A stretch of 64,000 nt of DNA. It comes from an uncultured Bacteroidales bacterium (GTDB lineage: Bacteria > Bacteroidota > Bacteroidia > Bacteroidales > P3). The stretch spans positions 62,001 to 126,000 of the forward strand of contig ONLQ01000001.1 in assembly GCA_900318665.1 (NCBI GenBank), in the 5' to 3' direction. A program made the position numbers and the translations under genes. Shown here one piece after another: positions 34,861 to 42,348 of this stretch; position 1 is the stretch's first letter; every line of letters starts with the position of its first letter. Below the pieces are notes generated by a model. The model was not told where the DNA came from. It made no database searches and saw only the letters and a list, made by a program, of their open reading frames with translations.

Positions 34861-36186
34861 GTGAAAGCAATACTTCTTGTCATACAGCGCGAATATGTCA
34901 CGCGTGTCCGCAAACTTTCGTTTTGGATTCTCACCATCGTTGTGCCACTAATGCTTGCCGTGGTTTATGCCATACCTATCATTTTGGCACAAAAGCCGTT
35001 GGAACACGTCAATGTGATGGTCGTCGATGAGTCTGGCATATTTCAGTATCAGTTTCAATCTACAAAAGAGATAAGTTATATTGACGCTGGCAGTCTGGGC
35101 TATGCGCAGAAACAACTGCGTCAGGTGGACAGCATCAACGCCGTACTGCATATCCCTGCGCGCGCCACGACTATCCCCACCGACGCATATCTCTATTACC
35201 GTAGCGACAAGCCTTCTACGAATTTGCAGCACGATGTCGATAAGCAATTGCAGAATATCTTGCGCGACAACATCTTGCTCGATGTCCACAACATATCACA
35301 AGAGGATTACGCTTTGATAACCGGCACCAGTATGCGCCTCCATCAATTTGACCTTGAGACGGGTCGCGACGGTTTTCTCGAAATCAAGATTATTCTTGCT
35401 TTTGTGCTTAGTTTCATAATCTTTATGACCATAATGATGTTTGGCTCGCAGGTTATGAGAGGCATTGCCGAGGAAAAAACATCTCATATTGTCGAGGTTG
35501 TGCTTTGCAGCGTGCGTCCCTTCCAACTCATGATGGGCAAGGTTGTAGGTATCGCCTTTGTCGGCTTGACGCAGTTCGCGCTGTGGTTCCTGCTTTCCTC
35601 AATGGCCGTCGTTGGATTGCAGGCTTCTAACAGCCAACTGTTCGAGCAGGCACGCCAGCAGATAAATATCACGCAGGTTGCAACCAAAGGCAGCGATGCC
35701 ACGGCACAGATGGCCTCAATACAGGAGCAGGGACTTGTCTCGGAACTTGTTCAGGGACTGGCGTCTATCAATTTCAGCGTCATTGTGATGATGTTCCTCT
35801 TCTTTTTCCTCTTCGGCTATCTGCTCTATGCCTCGCTCTTTGCCGCCGTAGGTTCTTTGGTGGACGAAGACACCGACCATCAGCAATTCACGCTTCCCGT
35901 AACAATTCCGCTGCTGATACCCATGCTGCTGATGCCCGCTATGATGAACGAGCCGTCGGGCAGCATTGCAACATGGCTCAGCATCATACCCTTCACCTCT
36001 CCTATAGCCATGATGTTCCGTATTCCGTTTGGAGTCCCCTATTGGCAGATGGCGCTTTCCATGTCGCTATTGCTGGCGTTCATTCCGCTCTGCACCTGGC
36101 TGGCCTCGGCCATCTATCGTCGGGCTATACTTTATTCTGGCAGCAAAATCACCTATCGCACCGTTTTCCGCCTGCTAAAAGGCTAA
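34861..36186 (+). CDS. ABC-2-type permease (NatB-like)
   Basis: 441 residues with a GTG start at 34861 ('KAILLVIQREYVTRVRKLSFWILTI'). One N-terminal membrane helix, a long extracytoplasmic domain, then about five helices from ~175; 'EEKTSHIVEVVLCSVRPFQLMMGKVVGIAFVG' is the NatB hallmark. It pairs with the ATPase 84 bp upstream. The substrate could be Na+ or a lipid/peptide. Its stop overlaps the convergent VanZ gene by four bases. Confidence 0.92.
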   Translation: MKAILLVIQREYVTRVRKLSFWILTIVVPLMLAVVYAIPIILAQKPLEHVNVMVVDESGIFQYQFQSTKEISYIDAGSLGYAQKQLRQVDSINAVLHIPARATTIPTDAYLYYRSDKPSTNLQHDVDKQLQNILRDNILLDVHNISQEDYALITGTSMRLHQFDLETGRDGFLEIKIILAFVLSFIIFMTIMMFGSQVMRGIAEEKTSHIVEVVLCSVRPFQLMMGKVVGIAFVGLTQFALWFLLSSMAVVGLQASNSQLFEQARQQINITQVATKGSDATAQMASIQEQGLVSELVQGLASINFSVIVMMFLFFFLFGYLLYASLFAAVGSLVDEDTDHQQFTLPVTIPLLIPMLLMPAMMNEPSGSIATWLSIIPFTSPIAMMFRIPFGVPYWQMALSMSLLLAFIPLCTWLASAIYRRAILYSGSKITYRTVFRLLKG

Positions 36187-36539
36187 TGCCGTTTTCTCCA
36201 TATCAGCAGGGCCACCCAGCCTATCAGTGCGCCAGTGGCGTTGGCTATCATGTCGCTGATGTCGAAGCCTCGGTAGGGGAGCAGGTATTGCACGGACTCT
36301 GTCCCGGCGCCAACGAGGAGCGTCAGCGGAAACCACAGCCATGCTTTTCGTGGCAAGAGCAACGACCAGGCAAATGCGCAGGGCATATAGATGGCGGCAT
36401 GGAGCAGATGGTCGAGACGGAAGCCTAAAACCATGTTGTTGAGTGAGAGGCTACCAGTGGGACACCACATGGCGGTCATGAGTATTGCGAAATAGAGAAA
36501 CGCCAGACGGCGCAATGTTTTTGGTTCGATAGAAATCAT
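36183..36539 (-). CDS. VanZ-like membrane protein
   Basis: 118 residues from the ATG at 36539; a GTG 15 bp upstream is possible, but a TATTTTTG -7 box (36550-36543) would overlap it. Three to four membrane helices and the VanZ pattern 'RLDHLLHAAIYMPCAFAW ... GTESVQYLLPYRGFDISDMIANATGALIG'. The function of chromosomal VanZ-like proteins is unclear. Confidence 0.88.
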   Translation of the reverse strand: MISIEPKTLRRLAFLYFAILMTAMWCPTGSLSLNNMVLGFRLDHLLHAAIYMPCAFAWSLLLPRKAWLWFPLTLLVGAGTESVQYLLPYRGFDISDMIANATGALIGWVALLIWRKRH

Positions 36540-36661
36540 AGTGCAAAAATACACTTTTTTGCACTATTGAATAATGAACCGCTCCATGGTACGTTATTTA
36601 TTTAAGACTTCTATTCCGATAGATATCAAATAGGTAAAACACTCCGAATAATAATATAAAT

Positions 36662-37417
36662 ATGTTAAGAGAAGAAACAGTTTTTGGCCCCATTCATAGC
36701 CGTCGTTTGGGCAATTCGCTCGGCATGAACCTGCTGCCCACCAAAGGTAAATTCTGCAATTTTGACTGCATATACTGTGAATGTGGGTGGAACCGCGACG
36801 GCCGCGACGACCACTACCTGCCCAATGCCGCCGAGGTGCGCCAAGCGTTGGAAAGCAAATTGAAAGAATGCCAGGCTAACGGCACGCCGATAGACTCGAT
36901 TACTTTTAGCGGTGACGGCGAGGGAACGCTTAACCCCGATTTCCCGCAGATAATAGACGACACTCTCGCACTGCGCGACAAATATTATCCGCAGGCCAAG
37001 GTGTCGGTGCTCAGCAACGCCACACGAGCCCATATTCCGGCCATCTTCAATGCCTTAACCAAGGTGGACAATCCAATAATGAAGATTGATGCCCCTACCA
37101 ACGAACTGATAGAGAAAATAAACCACCCCGCGCCGGGCTATGACGTGAAGCGTGTTATAGAGGCTCTAAAGCAGTTCAAAGGCAATTTCGTGCTGCAAAC
37201 CATGATGCTGCGTAGCAAGGATTTCGACTCGGCAAGCCCCGAAGTGTTGGATGGCTGGATGGATATAGTGCGCGAATTGCGCCCCCGCGAGGTGATGGTT
37301 TACACCATTGACCGTCCAACCCCCGAAGAAGGACTGCAAAAATACAGCGAGGCAGAGATGCGACAATTTGTACAGCCGCTTATAGATGAGGGATTCAAGG
37401 TGCAGATAAAAGGCTGA
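36662..37417 (+). CDS. Radical SAM protein (COG0731-like)
   Basis: 251 residues. Near the N-terminus 'FGPIHSRRLGNSLGMNLLPTKGKFCNFDCIYCECGW' carries the CxxxCxxC [4Fe-4S] motif; 'ITFSGDGEGTLNP' is the SAM-binding region. The family is related to the wyosine/TYW1 group but lacks a flavodoxin domain; the substrate is unknown. It stands alone, followed by a terminator. Confidence 0.9.
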   Translation: MLREETVFGPIHSRRLGNSLGMNLLPTKGKFCNFDCIYCECGWNRDGRDDHYLPNAAEVRQALESKLKECQANGTPIDSITFSGDGEGTLNPDFPQIIDDTLALRDKYYPQAKVSVLSNATRAHIPAIFNALTKVDNPIMKIDAPTNELIEKINHPAPGYDVKRVIEALKQFKGNFVLQTMMLRSKDFDSASPEVLDGWMDIVRELRPREVMVYTIDRPTPEEGLQKYSEAEMRQFVQPLIDEGFKVQIKG

Positions 37418-37452
37418 CCTTTTCTCGGCAATTTTTTTATTCAAGATAAAAG

Positions 37453-37487
37453 GCGAATCATTCGTATAGATTGATTCGCTTTTTTTT
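37453..37487 (+). terminator. Terminator after the radical SAM gene
   Basis: GCGAATCA (37453-37460) pairs with TGATTCGC (37472-37479), followed by a run of T. Confidence 0.9.
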
Positions 37488-37500
37488 AATTTGCTGTAAA

Positions 37501-37590
37501 TTAAATCGTGTGCGACAAATGATGCAAATTTCTATAATAAAATTTGTTGTATTAAGAAATAGTTGTATATTTGCATCGTGTGCGATTTAA
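37501..37590 (+). promoter_or_regulatory. Promoter and repeated operator-like element before the ferritin/gpx/ohrR operon
   Basis: TTTG at 37543-37546, a 19-bp spacer and TATATTTG at 37566-37573 form an exact promoter. The 10-mer TCGTGTGCGA occurs at 37506-37515 and again at 37576-37585, just downstream of the -7 box where transcription starts. The outer flanks TTAAATCG and CGATTTAA are reverse complements of each other. A regulator, possibly the OhrR-like protein of this operon, could bind both sites; this is inference. Confidence 0.7.
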
Positions 37591-37618
37591 TTTAATAACC
37601 CAATAAAACATTATAATT

Positions 37619-38074
37619 ATGGACTTTAAACAATCATTAGACATTCTTCAGTTAGTCATTACTGAACTTACCGAAGGCGCACTCGTTCACCGCATGCAGG
37701 GCCAACTGTTCAAATCCGAGGGATTTGAGAAACTGGGTCAGAAATACATCGACCACTACAACGAAGAGATGGGCTGGGTGGAAAAATGCGCAGAGCGTAT
37801 GCTCGACCTCGGATGCCAGCCCCAGATGCAGGGTGCCAAGCCTCGCGACCTTTTTGAGGATGCCGAGACTTATCTGAAAGAAGACCTGCGCATTCAGCGT
37901 AGCGGTGTGGAGACACTCTACAAGGTTCTGCCCGTATTGTCTTGCGACCCCACGACCTACGACATCATTAAGGATTATCTGAAGGATGAGGAAGAGGACC
38001 TCTACTGGAGCGAGAACCAACTGGAACTCATCGAAAAGATTGGTCTGCAGAACTGGCTGATACGTCAAATGTAA
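37619..38074 (+). CDS. Ferritin-like domain protein
   Basis: 151 residues, almost entirely helical, with acidic helix patterns like the ferritin/bacterioferritin/rubrerythrin superfamily ('YIDHYNEEMGWVEKCAERMLDLG', 'YLKDEEEDLYWSENQLELIEKIG'). The expected E..ExxH iron ligands are only partly recognisable, so iron storage is not certain. It is the first gene of an operon with glutathione peroxidase and an OhrR-like regulator, which supports a role in iron/peroxide stress. Confidence 0.8.
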   Translation: MDFKQSLDILQLVITELTEGALVHRMQGQLFKSEGFEKLGQKYIDHYNEEMGWVEKCAERMLDLGCQPQMQGAKPRDLFEDAETYLKEDLRIQRSGVETLYKVLPVLSCDPTTYDIIKDYLKDEEEDLYWSENQLELIEKIGLQNWLIRQM

Positions 38075-38087
38075 GCCCTCTTTGGGA

Positions 38088-38645
38088 ATGAAAATAATAC
38101 AAACCATAGCCGTCGCGCTCGCACTGCTGACAGGCGCGGGCGCAACGGCTCAAACAACAGAGTGTATGGAAACAATATATGATTTTAAGGCAACTGCCAC
38201 CAATGGGCAAGAGATAGATTTCTCGCAGTTTCAGGGCAAGGTGCTGCTCATAGTCAATACCGCCAGCAAATGCGGCTTCACTCCACAGTTTGACGGCTTG
38301 GAGAAACTCAATCAGAAATACAAGGAGCGTGGACTGGTCGTCATCGGATTTCCGTGTAATCAGTTTGCCCACCAGGACCCAGGCAACGACAGCGAGATTG
38401 AGAGTTTCTGCCGTCTGAACTACGGCGTGACCTTTCAGATAATGCAGAAGATAGACGTCAACGGCGACAACGCACACCCTATTTTCAAGCATCTGCGCAG
38501 TAAGACCAAAGGTTTCTTCGGCGACAAGATAAAATGGAATTTCACCAAGTTTCTCATCTCCAGTGATGGCAAAAGTATTAAAAGATACGGCCCCGCCACC
38601 AAGCCCGAAAAACTCGAACAGGATATAGAGAAACTTCTCAACTAA
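38088..38645 (+). CDS. Glutathione peroxidase family protein, exported
   Basis: 185 residues from the ATG at 38088. Signal peptide ~1-22 ('VALALLTGAGATAQ'). GPx motifs: 'LIVNTASKCGFTPQ' with the peroxidatic Cys62, 'VVIGFPCNQFAHQDPG' and 'KWNFTKFLI' with the conserved Trp-Asn. Cys instead of Sec and no GSH-binding loop suggest a thioredoxin-type peroxidase. The signal peptide places it in the periplasm, which is less usual. Confidence 0.94.
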   Translation: MKIIQTIAVALALLTGAGATAQTTECMETIYDFKATATNGQEIDFSQFQGKVLLIVNTASKCGFTPQFDGLEKLNQKYKERGLVVIGFPCNQFAHQDPGNDSEIESFCRLNYGVTFQIMQKIDVNGDNAHPIFKHLRSKTKGFFGDKIKWNFTKFLISSDGKSIKRYGPATKPEKLEQDIEKLLN

Positions 38646-38727
38646 CGATTTCTGTCATAACGTTTTGGACTTTTCGCAAACTGTCGTTAATACCAAGCAT
38701 CACCGCAACCCATCAAAAAGAAATACC

Positions 38728-39162
38728 GTGTACGAACAACTGAAACTCGACAACCAAATCTGTTTCCGACTCTATGCCGCGTCGCGACTGTTGACGCAGG
38801 CATACACGCCTCTGCTGATGCCGTTGAAACTCACCTACCCTCAGTATCTGGTGTTGATGGTGCTATGGGAAAAAGACAACCAACTGGTGAGCGACATATC
38901 CCACCAAATGATGCTGGAATCAAACACCCTTACGCCACTGCTGCAGCGCATGGAACGTGAAGGTCTGGTGGTGCGCACCAAGGGCATAGCCGACGGACGG
39001 CAGACGCTGGTGAGTCTCACAAAGAAAGGTCAGCGGCTGCAAGAGCAGTGCAAAGATATTCCAGAGTGTATGGCGGCACATATAGGCAACGGCAACATAT
39101 CGCTGGAGCAAGCCACAAATCTCAAAGGAACACTTGATGCGCTGATAAAGACCCTACGTTAG
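38728..39162 (+). CDS. OhrR-like MarR-family peroxide-sensing regulator
   Basis: 144 residues with a GTG start at 38728; the upstream TTG (38665) extension has no family match. 'VYEQLKLDNQICFRLYAASRLL' holds the OhrR reactive cysteine (Cys12) in its usual place. Wing-helix region: 'LVSDISHQMMLESNTLTPLLQRMEREGLVVR', 'DGRQTLVSLTKKG'. A second Cys pair at 'EQCKDIPEC' may form the disulfide partner. It would repress the operon until oxidised. Confidence 0.9.
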   Translation: MYEQLKLDNQICFRLYAASRLLTQAYTPLLMPLKLTYPQYLVLMVLWEKDNQLVSDISHQMMLESNTLTPLLQRMEREGLVVRTKGIADGRQTLVSLTKKGQRLQEQCKDIPECMAAHIGNGNISLEQATNLKGTLDALIKTLR

Positions 39163-39236
39163 CAGTACAAAGCAAAAAAGACAGCGGATGAACCTTTCTA
39201 AAAGATTCATCCGCTGTCTTTTATTAATCATTTCCA

Positions 39237-40127
39237 TTATGCTCGGCGGAAAATTAGGTAGTTTACATTTACCATACGGCGGTGCCACATATATCCTAAG
39301 CAGTAGCGGCGTCCCGAAGTGTCAGATACCAAGGCGAAGGCTTCGCCGCCAACAAGATAGATGGCGTTTTTCGCGCCCATTACCACAAGCAGGTTGCTGA
39401 AGTCGTTGAGCGAGAGTTTTTCTACGGACTCGACAATCACCACGCCGTCAGCCATCTGGCACAAGGCGCGACGTATGGCGCTCTTGCTCTGCGCGCTGTT
39501 GTCCTCCATCACTCCGTTATTGACTAGTGCAAACTGACGGAAGAAATAGCCTCCGGTCTCTGTGGCACGCTCGAAGAGAGGCGAGTTGCTGGCCACTCCG
39601 ATATGCATCGTGCCGTTGATGATGGCGCAATAGCCGCGTTTTGAAAGACCCCAAGCCAAAGGCTCACCCTTCAGAACAAAGGCGCCTACTATGCCGCCGT
39701 TGTCCTTTCTCACGTCCGCCGCCTGCACGGCAAAAACTATCGAGAGGTCGTTTGTGTCGAGGTGGCCCACATGGAGTTCGGGGACAGCGTTGTGCGGTAC
39801 AAAAAGTTTCAACGCATGGCCTTCAATCGTCACCGTGCTCACCTCTACGGCGGCAACGCCATCGTCGGTAGCATTGGTAAGTTTGAACTCGTTCACCGAA
39901 TCGTCGATAGTCTCAACATCCTCCTCGCCAGTCTCCTCAGGATTTGCGGGGGTGTCTTTACTGCCGCCGATGGTTAGTGCCAAAACCACGACGACCACGA
40001 TAACGCAGATGGCTGCCAGCAGCCATATCCACCATCGTTTCCACCACGGGGTGGAAGGCCCCTTGCCGGATGCCCCACTTCCGATGACACGTATCTCGTC
40101 GTCGCCTATTTCATTTAATAGAATCAT
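39237..40127 (-). CDS. Membrane-anchored protein with a phosphodiester-glycosidase (NAGPA)-like domain
   Basis: 296 residues. A short cytoplasmic N-terminus, one membrane helix at ~30-53 ('WIWLLAAICVIVVVVVLAL') and an acidic linker, then a domain with 'GIVGAFVLKGEPLAW', 'CAIINGTMHIG', 'AIRRALCQMADGVVIVESVEKLSLNDFSNLLVVMGAKNAIYLVGG'. This resembles the NAGPA/DUF2233 family. It overlaps the LytTR gene by four bases and is co-expressed with it. A sensor or envelope role is inference. Confidence 0.65.
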   Translation of the reverse strand: MILLNEIGDDEIRVIGSGASGKGPSTPWWKRWWIWLLAAICVIVVVVVLALTIGGSKDTPANPEETGEEDVETIDDSVNEFKLTNATDDGVAAVEVSTVTIEGHALKLFVPHNAVPELHVGHLDTNDLSIVFAVQAADVRKDNGGIVGAFVLKGEPLAWGLSKRGYCAIINGTMHIGVASNSPLFERATETGGYFFRQFALVNNGVMEDNSAQSKSAIRRALCQMADGVVIVESVEKLSLNDFSNLLVVMGAKNAIYLVGGEAFALVSDTSGRRYCLGYMWHRRMVNVNYLIFRRA

Positions 40128-40486
40128 ACTATACTTTTGTCTATTATTTCTTTAAGTTGACGCAGTGCCTCCTTCGATGCCGCCAGTTGGTTCTGGTTAG
40201 AATGACCATTGGAAAGCACTAACTGCTGCTTTGAAATATTAATGTAGTAGATGTATTGCTTATTTATTATCAGACTCTTACCAATTCTGATAAAGTTTTC
40301 GCCAGTTTCACGCAATTGATGGCCTATCATTCTCTCTATAGTGCCCAACTGCTGCACCACATATTTGCCTTCGCCGTTGCTCTGCATAATGGACGAATAG
40401 TTGCCGTCGGCTGTAATATACATGATGTTGCCGCTAGCAATACGCAGCAAATCATTATTAGTCGATATCACAAGGTATTCATCCAT
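40124..40486 (-). CDS. LytTR-domain DNA-binding regulator
   Basis: 120 residues from the ATG at 40486 (a TTG six bases upstream is possible). The whole protein is a LytTR domain: 'NIMYITADGNYSSI', 'YVVQQLGTIERMIGHQL', 'FIRIGKSLIINKQYIYYINISKQQLVLSNG'. No receiver domain. Coupled by a four-base overlap to the membrane protein downstream, so the pair may form a one-component signalling unit. Confidence 0.9.
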   Translation of the reverse strand: MDEYLVISTNNDLLRIASGNIMYITADGNYSSIMQSNGEGKYVVQQLGTIERMIGHQLRETGENFIRIGKSLIINKQYIYYINISKQQLVLSNGHSNQNQLAASKEALRQLKEIIDKSIV

Positions 40487-40610
40487 ACGCAAGAAAAGGA
40501 ATCTCGTTGCAGAAGTAGCACAGATATAGTAACTTGCATTACATACTCCAAATAATCACTAACTGCAAAAATAAAAAAAAAGGAGACACCAACCCCGATA
40601 TTTAGAAACA

Positions 40611-40637
40611 AAAAAAAGAGACCCGAAAAAGTCTCTT
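40611..40637 (-). terminator. Minus-strand terminator next to the left tRNA-Leu fragment
   Basis: On the minus strand AAGAGAC, an 8-nt loop and GTCTCTT are followed by T7. It probably once ended the tRNA-Leu transcript, now ~8 kb away. Confidence 0.75.
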
Positions 40638-40647
40638 CCTTATCATG

Positions 40648-40770
40648 TGCCCGGGACAGGACTTGTGCCATCGGCGTCGGCTCGGCAGACACCCTGCACT
40701 CCTTGCGAAATACGCAGATACAAAAAAAAGAGAAACATTGTTGTTCCTCTTCTGTGCCCGGAACAGGAAC
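40648..40770 (-). repeat. Left flank repeat of the island: tRNA-Leu 3'-end fragments
   Basis: 40648-40665 equals the last 18 nt of tRNA-Leu(CAG) (48823-48840). 40691-40716 repeats its variable/T-arm region, but 27-28 nt of GC-rich sequence (GCCATCGGCGTCGGCTCGGC core) replaces three T-loop bases. 40722-40751 is a terminator like the one after tRNA-Leu(CAG), and 40755-40770 is a second, mutated copy of the tRNA 3' end. Positions 40661-40770 align with 48730-48839 with roughly ten differences. Confidence 0.88.
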
Positions 40771-41092
40771 GCTTTAATTATTTCCTATTAAGTTTAACTG
40801 TTTGTTATTTTGGTCTTTACAATTATTTGCAAATCCAAATTGATACAACAAAAAACAGGTAAAACGTCGAAAAGGTGGCCAAAAGGTGGCCAAGGGATTA
40901 CCATCCTCATTTTGCATAATACCCGCCGGTCTTATCAGAATCTCGATGTTCTATCAAACCCTCCTTCACAAGGATAGCTAAATGACGGTCAATTGTAGAA
41001 ATGCTTTTGCCAGAAATGTCAGAAATACCCTTTCTCTGAATACTTGGATTCGAACGGACGATAGTAAGCGTTACCATCATACTAGAATTTAT

Positions 41093-41149
41093 CCTATCAT
41101 TTCGACTATCATTTACCCTATCATTTCGACTATCATTTACCCTATCATT
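41093..41149. repeat. 24-bp tandem repeat inside the AlbA-type gene
   Basis: A 24-bp unit at 41093-41116 is repeated exactly at 41117-41140, with a further 9 bases. In the gene it encodes two NDRVNDSR-like units between the ATPase part and the winged helix, an in-frame length-variable linker. Confidence 0.85.
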
Positions 41150-42267
41150 AGCCCCCCTCACAGGTATAGGAAGCACCAATTCAACCTCATCAATCTCAAA
41201 TTTGTTTTTCAATTCAGGTTCTCCCCAGTGGGCATCTTTCCAAGCGGATATGATGGTGGGGAAACCTGACCCGACATTCTCACCATATCCAACCATTCGG
41301 AGCATATTCTGGATTTTCGGATTACGAGCCATCGAGTTGCCGCCTTCGTATATCATCTCGACAGGTAGTTTCAGTAGTCCCGGATTACGGAAACACAGTC
41401 GGTCGTCGTGTTTCTCAACCCGTAGTATTCCTGCATCCATCAACAAGTCGGAATGTATAATGGCATTTGTGAAGGCCTCTCTGACGGCCTTGTGCTGTGG
41501 GGTGTCATCCACTCGTTGGACACCTTCCATACGGAACGGTCTTGGAAGGTCTGCCGTGACTTTGGGCAGCACTCTGCTGAAGAACTGATATAGGTTGTTT
41601 TCCCAACGTCCGTCGTAAGTCAGTCGGTCGCTGTAACGCTCATCACCGATAAGATTACAGAAATCAAGGTAGTCCATCCTGAAATTGGCGAATCGTTCTT
41701 GCACAGACAATCCCTTTCCGAACATCATCAGACCTGCCATCGTAAGGCCTTCTTTTCCCGTTGCTCTGTCAATGATATACCCGCCAAGATTTTTGAGGAA
41801 TGTTTTGTCATCGGTCTCATTCCATACATGACCATCGTTCCGGAATTGGAATAGGGTACGGTAACGGTGTAATGTGTCTATATCGATGTCGTTCATATCA
41901 TAGTGTTCCAGCAGCATACCGTCGTTGCCCTCCTCAAACGAGTCTCGTATCATTGCCCTCACCTGACGTTCCGTGCAATGATAATCACCTTCGTGGTTTC
42001 GCCTATAAGTTCCCTTATACACATTGCCGTTTAGATAGATGGGCTTTATCCTCCAATCGGCTTGTGGCACGTGGATATATACTATCTGCACACCATTTAT
42101 CTTGACAGAATCCACATCACTACTACCAAGGATGTTTTTATTCACCTTATCACTGTTGATGGTGTCCCAGAAGTCATTGCGGATTTTGTCAGCATCTTCA
42201 GAACTGGTGATAGAGAAACTATGGTTGGTGTCTTTCTACTTCAGACCATAGTGTACTCATAGGAGAA

Positions 42268-42276
42268 GGGGGGGGG
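42268..42276. repeat. Nine-base G/C homopolymer
   Basis: G9 on the plus strand (C9 in the decayed gene). It lies at a frame break right after the 'FANTNG' motif and is a likely slippage site. Confidence 0.8.
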
Positions 42277-42348
42277 CACCGTTTGTGTTTGCGAATGCCG
42301 AGTATGCCTCTCAAACTGACTTTGGCATCTTCTTATAAAAAATAATAA

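Larger units (their letters stand above)
40487..40906. other. Gene-free 420 bp with tRNA-Leu fragments and terminators (left edge of the island)
   Basis: It holds the left direct repeat (40648-40770) and two minus-strand terminators (40611-40637 and 40722-40751). The remaining ~135 bp before the AlbA-type gene is AT-rich with nothing recognised. Confidence 0.7.
40907..42330 (-). pseudogene. AlbA-type (RNA-binding domain/ATP-binding COG2865) gene, decayed 5' end
   Basis: The intact 3' frame (40907-42145, 412 residues) has the ATP-binding part ('QHKAVREAFTNAIIHSDLL', 'RNPGLLKLPVEMIYEGG', 'RNPKIQNMLRMVGYGENVGSGFP') and a C-terminal winged helix. The start usually quoted is a GTG inside conserved sequence; homology continues upstream ('SFSITSSEDADKIRNDFW') until an in-frame TAG, and further up another frame reads 'PKSV*EAYSAFANTNG', where TGA (42313-42311) replaces the expected TGG. 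Frameshifts, a C9 tract (42268-42276) and loss of the first residues show that it is broken. Confidence 0.8.
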
